Part shown: positions 17,110 through 26,200 of the stretch, piece by piece
How positions within the stretch are numbered: position 1 is the first letter of the stretch
How the letters are laid out: every line of letters starts with the position of its first letter
Origin: Methyloversatilis universalis
GTDB lineage: Bacteria; Pseudomonadota; Gammaproteobacteria; Methylococcales; Methylococcaceae
DNA length: 64,000 bases
Direction of reading: 5' to 3'
Assembly: GCA_020723665.1 (NCBI GenBank)
Contig: DYIL01000003.1
Location: forward strand, 62,001 to 126,000
Notes under the pieces: model-generated
Told to the model about the DNA's origin: nothing
Database searches by the model: none
Seen by the model: the letters and a program-made list of their open reading frames with translations, nothing else
Position numbers and translations under genes: made by a program

Positions 17110-18978
17110 TTAGGCGAGTCCCGCCTCCGTCTCCGCGATGGCGGCGCCGGCATAGGCGATCACAAACTCTTCCCGGCGCACCGTTCGGACCATGGTGGCT
17201 CGGCCGCTGTCCCGATGGACGATATGGACCAGGCCGTCCTCGCCCATGGCTTGCGCCTCGTAGACTTTGGGCGAACCGTTCATGCCAAGACCCAGGAGCT
17301 TGGCGGCGACCTCCTTGGCGCACCACAGACGCGTGATCCATTCGTCGGCGTCGCCATCTAAATCGCGAAGCAGCGAGCGTTCCGCCTCGCCGGCCATGGT
17401 TTCCACGAAGCTCGGCGGGCGCGGGCGGACCGGTTCGATGTCCACGCCCACGGGGCCCGCATGAGCGAGGGCGATGGCGCGATGCTCGCTGTGGCTGATG
17501 CTGAGCCGCGGTACGCGCTTCAGCTCGGGGGTGCGCGCGACGAACTCCGGCTGTCCCTGTTCGCCGTTGCGAATGATCAGCGCGGCCGGGTGCAGCATCT
17601 CCTCGGTTCCCGCTTGCCGGGCCAGCCATTCGCGCGCGGCGTCCTTGGCCGCGATGCGACCCAGCAGCCAATGCTGCTGGCCGGGTATGTGCGATCGCAT
17701 GTCGGAAAAGGTCTCCATTTCGTCCAAATGCAGGCAAAACCGCGCGAGTAGCGAGCTGTCGAAGCCGGCGATATCTTCGCTCGAGATCATCCGGCAGCTC
17801 GCGGCAGGCGACAGTGCCGGCAGCTCCAGCGCATGGCTCAGCAAATGACGGGTCGGCAGTCGGCGGAAGTTCAGCAGTCGCTTCTCCCAGCGGAACTTCC
17901 AGTCGGTCCAGTCCCTGATCCGCATCCAAACGGCGCCGGCGCCGTCCTGAATCTCGACGTCGACGAAAAGAAGCTTGCCTTCGTCGCGGGTGATCTCGAT
18001 CCGCGTGGGACACCGCGTTCCGGGCGCCGGGGTAGGCCTATACAGCTCGAGCTTGCCGACGCTGATGGGAAAGACGTAGCGTTCCCTTTCCATGGCCCAA
18101 ATCCCGATCAGCTGTCCGACCGCATCCAGCAGTGCGGGTTCGATCAGGAACTGGGGTTTTCGTATGGTCCGGAACATGATCTCGGGCGCTTGCACCACCA
18201 ATTCGCCGGCCGCGCCCCGGTTCCCCAGAACGATCTCCCCGACCAGGCATTGATAGACCGGCCCGTGGAACAAATGGCGCTCACGGTAAATTTCCTCGGC
18301 GCTCCGGGGATAGCGATAGGGGTTGGTCAACTCCGTGAATTTGAGCTCGAGGTCGAGACGATAGTGGGGCGCGAACAGGACATGGGCTTGGATCGCCGGA
18401 GTAGCCTGGTTCTCAACATGGATGGCGGCGGCGATATGGGCGGTGTTCCGCTCGCCATCCCACTGATCGAGCCGGCCCGTGATCCGAAGCCTAAGGCGGT
18501 CGGTATCGACCAGTTCGATCCAGCGCGTGGCCTTGACGTTCTCGAAGCCGATCAGCCCGTAGCCGGGCGCGAGGCAGGCGGCGGTTTCCGCCAGGATTTC
18601 GAGGCTCAGCGTCATGGGAACGACCGGCAGGCAGGCGAACAGCGGCTTCACCCCGGGCGCGTGGACGAAAGCATGATCCGCGAGGTGCAGGTCTTCGTCC
18701 AGGGTCAATTCACGCTCCACGACGATGGCCTGGCCGGGCACATGCTCGAGAATGCGCCCGATGAAGGGCAACACGGGCTCGTCGCCGCGTTCCGCCGTCT
18801 GTCCGACCCAAGCCTGCTCTGCGGGTGCCTGGTCGAAGGTGCTCCCCGACTCGGGTGCCGCCGAATCGACTCTGGAGGGTTCCGGATTTTCGAGCATTCT
18901 CAACGACTCGACTTCGTAGACCCGCCCGATCAACGGCAGAAAATCGCTTTCCATGGCGTGGCTCGATAGTTCCTTCAT
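17110..18978 (-). CDS. Polyketide dehydratase fused to 4'-phosphopantetheinyl transferase
   Basis: A 622-residue fusion. Residues about 90-390 look like a double-hotdog PKS dehydratase: the catalytic His is in LADHAFVHAPG (about residue 102), and the second-half Asp is in LLDAVGQLIG (about 286). This domain would remove water from 3-hydroxyacyl-ACP. Residues about 440-622 are a Sfp-type phosphopantetheinyl transferase, with GVDIEPV (about 509) and WCAKEVAAKLLG (about 551) for Mg2+ and CoA binding; it would activate the ACP of the large synthase. The start is 2 bp after the stop of the preceding gene, with GGAGAAG as ribosome-binding site inside that gene. This supplies the DH and PPT functions that the 2515-residue protein lacks. 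Confidence 0.88.
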   Translation of the reverse strand: MKELSSHAMESDFLPLIGRVYEVESLRMLENPEPSRVDSAAPESGSTFDQAPAEQAWVGQTAERGDEPVLPFIGRILEHVPGQAIVVERELTLDEDLHLADHAFVHAPGVKPLFACLPVVPMTLSLEILAETAACLAPGYGLIGFENVKATRWIELVDTDRLRLRITGRLDQWDGERNTAHIAAAIHVENQATPAIQAHVLFAPHYRLDLELKFTELTNPYRYPRSAEEIYRERHLFHGPVYQCLVGEIVLGNRGAAGELVVQAPEIMFRTIRKPQFLIEPALLDAVGQLIGIWAMERERYVFPISVGKLELYRPTPAPGTRCPTRIEITRDEGKLLFVDVEIQDGAGAVWMRIRDWTDWKFRWEKRLLNFRRLPTRHLLSHALELPALSPAASCRMISSEDIAGFDSSLLARFCLHLDEMETFSDMRSHIPGQQHWLLGRIAAKDAAREWLARQAGTEEMLHPAALIIRNGEQGQPEFVARTPELKRVPRLSISHSEHRAIALAHAGPVGVDIEPVRPRPPSFVETMAGEAERSLLRDLDGDADEWITRLWCAKEVAAKLLGLGMNGSPKVYEAQAMGEDGLVHIVHRDSGRATMVRTVRREEFVIAYAGAAIAETEAGLA

Positions 18979-18980
18979 GA

Positions 18981-20204
18981 TCAGATCTTCTCCAAAACGA
19001 GGCCGGTGATCGTGAGCCCCGGCCCGAAACCTAAGGCCAGGATGCGTCTTCCGCTGGGAATAGCCTTTTCGTCCAGGATTGCTTTCAGAATATGCGGCAC
19101 CGTCGCCGAAGACATATTGCCGTTTTCGCGGAATACCTCCTTGCTGATCGCCACCTGGTCTTCCCGCAAACGCAACTCGTCCTGGATATGTTCAACGATT
19201 TTCGGTCCGCCCGGATGGATGGCGAAGGTCAGCCTGTCCTTTTCCGTTTCGAAATCGATGTCCAGCCGACGCAACAAGGACTCGACGAAGGAGCGGACAT
19301 GCTTCTTGAGGACCACGGGCACCATGACCGACAGCGTCATATGGAATTGATGGGCACCCGGCACCCAGGTCATGTCTTCGGCCGAATCGGGCAGGAGATG
19401 TTCGTTGAACGCCAGGATCTTGAAGCCCGGAAGTCTCTTCTCCCGCACGACTTCTTCCGGATACATCGAGTAGCGGATGAATCCGTCCGCGAACAAGGTC
19501 ATGGTGATGATGTTCTCGGCGCGGAAATCCTCGATGTTGTTGTGCATGGACAGCAACTCGGTGTGGATGATGTCTACCCGCTCCTTCGGCGGCGTTACCG
19601 AAAATCGGGAGGACGACAGGAAGCCGTGGGCCATCTTGATGGCGGGAAAGGCACCGTAGCAACCCATGTGATAGCTGTGAGTGACCGTGGTGTTGAACCA
19701 TTCCTTATTCGCCACCATGCGCTCGACGGGGCTGGGCGCCAGATAACCGGAACAGGTCACGTGAATGACGTCATCCGGCGCCTCGGCTCTGTCGTCGTAC
19801 ATCTGACTCAGGCATCCGGCGACCACCTTGCCGTAACTCTCGTGCCGGGCTTTGAGATCGATTCCCTTGGGGTCGTTCTTGTCCTTGAATATTTGCAAGT
19901 GCTCGAACTCGGGGTCGGCCAGCACGAACTCGCCGTCCGCGAAGCGAATATCGGTGAGGCGGGGAAAGAACACCAGCTGCCGGCGCTTGATATGAGAAGG
20001 CGAGAGCGCGTATTTGTCGAACTTCTCTTTCACTTCCCTGTAAACCCGGCGAAAGCCTTCCTTATCGTCGATGCCGTTGTTCAGGCAATAGGCCTTGGCG
20101 AAACCGAATGCCGAAAGTTCGAGGGTTATACGCTGCGGGACCGGTTTCGACACCCGCACCGGGGTGAAATCCGCCAACACCGCATTGTGTAGGTTTGTTG
20201 CCAT
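18981..20204 (-). CDS. Type III polyketide synthase-like / KAS III-like condensing enzyme
   Basis: A 407-residue thiolase-fold enzyme. A Cys-His-Asn triad is visible at C182 (MGCYGAFPA), H330 (FAIHPGGPK) and N363 (ENGNMSS). The 33-residue His-Asn spacing is that of chalcone synthase (303/336), not FabH (244/274), so type III PKS or a close relative fits best. Such enzymes extend a fatty or polyketide starter with malonyl units and cyclise it to resorcinols or pyrones. I prefer the ATG at 20204 (GGAG 9 bp upstream); ATGs at 20210 and 20240 are possible. It lies between the synthase and the DH-PPT gene, so it probably takes its acyl chain from the large synthase. Confidence 0.83.
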   Translation of the reverse strand: MATNLHNAVLADFTPVRVSKPVPQRITLELSAFGFAKAYCLNNGIDDKEGFRRVYREVKEKFDKYALSPSHIKRRQLVFFPRLTDIRFADGEFVLADPEFEHLQIFKDKNDPKGIDLKARHESYGKVVAGCLSQMYDDRAEAPDDVIHVTCSGYLAPSPVERMVANKEWFNTTVTHSYHMGCYGAFPAIKMAHGFLSSSRFSVTPPKERVDIIHTELLSMHNNIEDFRAENIITMTLFADGFIRYSMYPEEVVREKRLPGFKILAFNEHLLPDSAEDMTWVPGAHQFHMTLSVMVPVVLKKHVRSFVESLLRRLDIDFETEKDRLTFAIHPGGPKIVEHIQDELRLREDQVAISKEVFRENGNMSSATVPHILKAILDEKAIPSGRRILALGFGPGLTITGLVLEKI

Positions 20205-20271
20205 ATCCATGTGCTCCGTTAACTCCTTTTTCCGGTTCACCAGCCAGTGCGGTCGGATGCTTGCTCGATCA

Positions 20272-23200
20272 TTAAGCCACCGCTGGCGTCAAGACGGTCG
20301 AATCGGTCTCGGGCCGCACGTTTCCTTCGCGCGACGTCGTACGTCCGAGCCCGGCGATGGCTTCGAGACTGGCAGTGACCACCAGTTCCGGCTCCCGCCG
20401 GTCGCAGCGTGCCAACACGTCCAGGCAGTGCCGTACCCCGGTTTCCACGGGGATTGGGCGTATGTTTCGGGAAGCGTACAGCTTGCGCAACTCGTCGTTC
20501 ACCATGCCGGAATCCCAAGGACCCCAGTTGATCGAAACGGTGTGGACGTCCGGCCATTCCGCGCTGAGCCGGTCGGCCAGCTTGTTCAAGACCTCGTTGG
20601 CGGCGCTGTAATCGCATTGGCCTGTGTTGCCGAACCGGCCGGCGATCGAGGAAAAGAACACCAGGAATTTCAGCTTCGCTGGGTCCAGCTTGCGGGCCAG
20701 GGTCAGCGCCGAGACGACTTTGGTGTCGTAGACCGCGTCGAAGGATTCAGGCGTCTTGTCGCGAATCAGCTTGTCGTCGATGACACCCGCGCCGTGGAGC
20801 ACGCCATCGATTCGTCCGAAGCGCTCGTAAATGCCGTCGATCAGTCGTCCGAAGGCGGCGGCATCGCGCACGTCCAAGGCACGGTAGTCGACTTCCGCGC
20901 CGGCATCCTTTAGCGCGGCCAGGTTGGCGCGGATCTGCCGTTCCTTGAGAATCCGTCGAAGTTCGGCTTCGACCGCGGCGGGCTTGACCTTGCCGCTCCT
21001 ACGCCGCATTTCGCCGATCAAAAATTGCCGAAGCGCATTCGGATCGACGAGATCACGGGTGGACGGCGATTCCGGTTCCGGCAGCGGACTCCGCCCCACC
21101 AGCACCAGCCTCAGGCTCCGGTTTCGCGCCAAGCCGCGAACGATGTCCGCGGTAATGCCGTAAGCCCCACCCGTGACCAAAAGAACGGCGCCAGCGTCCA
21201 GCTCGAGTTCCGGCCGTATCGTGCCGTGGTTGCGGCGAGGTTCGAGGTCGAGCCGCCAGCGACCTTCGACGGAGTAGCCTATTTCCAAGGTGTGATCGTC
21301 GTGGCGCAATTCGGTCAAGACCCGTCCGACCCAATCGCCGGTCCCGAGATTCGGATCGAGATCGATACACTTCACCTTGAGATTCGGCCATTCGCGGGCC
21401 GCGCACTTGGCCACCCCGAGCGTGCCCGCCCGCTCCGCCGCAAAGGGATGCGAGCGTTTCAGGCCGAATTGTCCGTCCAGGACGGTCAGATTGATCAGCC
21501 AGCCGCCGCCGGACCGAGCACCCTCCTTGAAGTCCTGTTCCAGGGCTTTCAAGGTCAGAAACAAGACCCGAGCGTCCGAGGAACGATCTTTCTCGGCGCT
21601 TTCTGGCGCCTCCGCACTCAAAAGACTGATCAGCCCACCCAGGGGTTTTCCGCCGGATCTAAGGAATTCACGTACACTTCCCAAGCCTTTGGGCGAGGAT
21701 AGGTCGACTTCCAGGCGATCATCGTCCACGGCACGGGTTTCCCTAGACGGAACCAGCTGCCGTGTCACATAGCCGGCTCCGTTCAGTGCTTGGCGGAGAG
21801 CCTCGCTGAGCTCGGAGACGCGTCCCAACAACACCATCGTCGACGGAAGAGCAGGAGCTGAGAGCGCAGTCCTTTCGAGCGGAGCGGGAACGGGTTTCAG
21901 AACATAGCATTCCACAGGGTCCGGTTGTTCTGCGTACGCGCTGGACTCCACCACCTCAACCGGCGACATCGATGGTGGAGTCTGCGATTTTTTTGAGAAA
22001 TCCGCGCCTCCTGCCTGTGGTTTCGAGTCCCGCAGCCGATCGTACCAGGCGATGATCTCGTTCAAGGTCTTGAGACCGGACAACTCCTCGAGCACCGTTT
22101 CCTCGTCCCTTCCTTCCAACAGGTCGTGATGATCCTTGAGGGCGCTGAACACCTCGATCCGCTTGATGGAATCGATGCCGAGGTCGGCTTCCATGTGGGC
22201 ATCGAGATCGAGCATGTCCTCCGGATAACCGGTGCGCTCCGATACCGAACGGAGCAGATCAGCCTTGAACTGGTCCGTGGGCGCGAGGCCGCTGCCGCCG
22301 GGAACGGCCGTCTTCACGGCCGTAAGCGGTGCCGCCTCACTGCTTCCGTTGGCCCTGGAAGGAACCGGCCCCCCGGTACGAACGACCGGTGTCGGAACTA
22401 CCGAAAACGGCCTTTCTCCCGCCGCTTCGCCGGGGCCGCCGGTACGAAGCTGCAGCGGCAAGACGGGCGCCGGCGGCACGCCGTTCAAAACCGCTCCGCC
22501 GGATACGGCCGCCGTGGCAACGGGCTGTGCCTCCGCCATCGCCGAGACCTCGGTCGATGACGTCGTCCATTGCTGCGCGGGCAGAGGTACGCCCGCGAGA
22601 TTGGCGTGCAGAAAATCCAGGAAGGAGCACAAAGTTCTTTGCTGCTCGCGCTGCAGATCGATGAGTTGGGCAACGCAATTCTGGATCAACGCGAATCGGG
22701 AATCCGACACCGCCGGCGTCCCTTCCGGCGGGGGTCCCATCGCCGGACTGGTAGTGTTCGAAACTTCATGGGTCGCCATGGAATACCTCCTTGTAGTGGT
22801 TGGAAAATCTTGGACCAGAGCCAAGGATGGGCGCGTGCTCGTACCCTGAGCAACCTGCGCGGGAACTTTCGATCCTGTCGGCAAGGACACGACATTCCTG
22901 GACGTGTCCGCGGCTTCACGCCAGGGTGCCGCGCGACCGCCATTGACGCGCCAGACCAAGGGGCCGGGATTGGCTTTCGCCCGTGCCAAAGCGAACAGTT
23001 CGGCCAACGAAAGCTCCTTCAATCCCCGACGCTTAAACCAAGTTTCGAAGCGTACCGGTACGCCCAGCGCGAACAGCTGGCACAGAAGATGCGCGAGCTG
23101 CAGCCAGCCGGGGCGGCCCGGCGCATCGATACCGAGAGTGGCGTGCGGCCGGTCGGTCAGGATCCGGTCGACCAGGCCGCTCAGCACTAGGCCGGGACCG

Positions 23201-26200
23201 ACCTCCAGGAAAATCCGCGCCCCCGCTTCGTAGAGCCGGTTCACTTCATCCACGAAACGCACCGGTTCGGCCACATGGCGGGCGAGCAATGCCCGGATTT
23301 CCGCGGGTTCCCGCGGGTAGCGGTCGGCCGTGATATTGCTGAAGACCGGAAACTCGGGAGGGCGGAATTCGATTTTCGTCAACTCGGCAGCGAGCGCGGC
23401 GCTCGCCTCCGCCATGGCGGAGCAATGGAAAGCGCCTTTTACCGGCAACTTGGTTACCCGCAGAGACGCCTTGGTCAATGCTGCCGCCGCGGCGTCCACG
23501 GCTTCGGCCGAACCGGCGATGATGGTCTGGTCCGGAGCGTTCAAATTGGCGACGCTGACCGCGAGGCCGTGTTCGGCGATCAGCTTTTCGACGCGGGCAC
23601 CATCGGCGTCCACGGCCGCCATCGCGCCTTGCGAGCTTTGCCCGGCTTCGGCGGCGATGCGCCCGCGAATTTCGGAAAGGCGGATCAGATCGTCGCGGCC
23701 TAGAGCGCCGGCGGCGCAGAGGGCGACGTATTCGCCGTAGCTGTGGCCGGCCGTGAAGTCGGGACGGACACCGTAATTCTTGAGCAATTCGAACGCCGCC
23801 AGTTCGGTCGCACCGAGCGCCGGCTGCGCAACTTGCGTCGCGTTCAACGCGTTCTGTTGCCGTTCCCGCTCTTTGTCGCTGAACACCGGCAGCGGGTAAA
23901 TGAATCGGGACAGCGGCTGGGGCAGGCGTTCGGCGAGGAGGGCGTCGGCCCGCTCGAAGAAACCGTGCAGTTCGGGCAGGAATATGACAAGATCGCGCAG
24001 CATGTTGATCTTCTGCGACCCCTGGCCCGGGAACATCAAGCACAAGCCGCCCGCGGCGCCGGACTCGCGATAGTAGATGCCCTGAGGATGCTTGAACTCC
24101 GTCTTGTTGCCGTCGCGCAGTTCGCGCAGAGCCCAATCGAGCTTCTGCTTGAGATCCGCCGCCGAGGCGGCGACTACGGCCAGCCGGCAGGTCCGGGTGC
24201 CGGCATCCGCTCCCCCTTTGGCCTGCTCCATTTGCAGCGAATACGCCAATTGGGCCGGATCGAGATGTTCCGGATATTCCAGCCCCTGTTGCAGGCGTTC
24301 CGTTTTTTGAACGATGTGAGAACGGGTGGGTCCAAACAAAACAAAAGGTTCGGCGTCACGGGGGTTAAGATCGATGATATCCGTGTCCCGGTAGTCGCCG
24401 CCGTATTCTTCCAACACGACATGGAAATTGGTACCGCCGAAACCGAAGGCACTTACCCCGCAACGCCGCGGATGGCCGTTGGGGGGAGCCCACCAAGGCC
24501 GGGTTTCGGTATTGATATAAAAGGGACTGTTCGTGAAATCTACGCGCGAATTTGGCGTTTCGACACCCAGAGTGGGCGGCAGAACGCGGTGTTTGAGAGC
24601 GAGGGATGCCTTGATTAGCCCCGCGAAGCCGGCGCTGACCTTGGTATGGCCGATCATCGATTTCACCGAACCGATGGCGCAGGACTGGGGCACCGGATTG
24701 CTTTCGCCGAAAGCGGTATTGATGGACTCGATTTCCGATTTGTCGCCGACCGCCGTACCCGTGCCATGAGCTTCGATCAAACCGACTGTCGACGGATCCA
24801 CACCGGCGTCCTCGTAGGCGCGGCGCAGCGCGCGCACCTGGCCCTGCGGATGGGGTGCCGTCAAGCTGCGATTGCGCCCGTCGCTGGAGGCGCCGATACC
24901 CTTGATGACCGCATAGATGCGATCGCCGTCGCGTTCGGCATCGCGCAGCCGCTTGAGTACCATGGCCGCAACGCCCTCGCCGATGGCGATGCCGTCGGCG
25001 CCGTCGTCGAAGGGTCTACATTTTCCGCGAGGCGAAAGCGCATGGGTCTGGGCAAACGCCATGAAGGCCACGGCATTGTTGGTGCCGTCGATGGAGCCGA
25101 CCAGGGCCGCATCCGCGTCGCCGCTTCGAAGCTGCTTGATCGCCACGTCCAACGCCGCGAGAGACGAGGCGCAGGCGGCGTCGACCGCGAAATTGGTTCC
25201 GCCGAGATCCAGGCGGTTCGCCACGCGTCCAGCGACCACATTACCGAGGAAGCCCGGGAACGAGTCCTCGGTCCAGGCGGGCAGTTCGTGCTCGTAAAGC
25301 GTCTCCATGATGTGTTTCCGGGTGGCTTCCGGCAACCCCGGAACCTTGGGCAGATAATGGGCCAGCAAGGTACGGAAGATATAAATCGTGCCGAGGTCGT
25401 TCATTCCGCCCGCTGCGAAGATGGCCGACGTCCGCTCCCTGGGGAAGGAACGGCGGTCGAACCCGGCGTCCTCGAGAGCGCGCTTGGCGACGTCCAGAGC
25501 GAGGAGCTGCATCGGTTCGATGGAGCGCAGGGCAGCCGGGGGGATGCCGAAGACCGTGGGGTCGAACTGAACGTCATCGATGAAACCGCCCCATTTCGAG
25601 TAGATCTTGTCGGGCGTGCCCCGCTTGGGATCGAAGAAATCGGCCGGGCGCCAGCGGTCGTCGCTGACCTCCCGAATCGCGTCCACCCGCCTCAGGATGT
25701 TTTGCCAATACTGCCTCATATCGCCGGCTCCAGGCATCAGGCAAGCCATGCCGATGATGGCGATATCGTCGCGCGGTGGCCGGGTCCGATGTTTCTTCTC
25801 CGCCCGCGCGATGGCGCTCGTGAGCAGTTCCTGACTGCCCGTCGCGACCGCGGCATGGAGGTCGGAGATGGTCAGCGTTTTGTTTCTGAGCCGCGCGACT
25901 TCCCCGAGCATGTACATGCCTTCGCGCCGCTGGGTCTGGACATTCACCTTGACGTAGCGCTCGCCGGCGCCGGCCGCCCCGGGCTGGCTGTTGTGAGCGA
26001 TGCCTTTGGAGGCAATGCGGAGACGGCCGATGTTGAGCAGCTCCAGAACCTTCAACGTGCGCTCTTCGGATTCCAAGGCCATTTTCAGCTCGCGCCGGGT
26101 CCGGTTGAACTCGTCGCAGAATTCCGTCTTGGCGCAGCGGGTATAGACGCCGACACCGGATTGCAGCAAGGCGGTTTCCTTGCAAGCGATCGCCTGGGCC

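Noticed and set aside
17081-18013. Upstream extension of the ABC ATPase frame
   Set aside because: Arg/Pro/Gly-rich shadow of the DH-PPT gene; the ATPase domain starts right after 17080.
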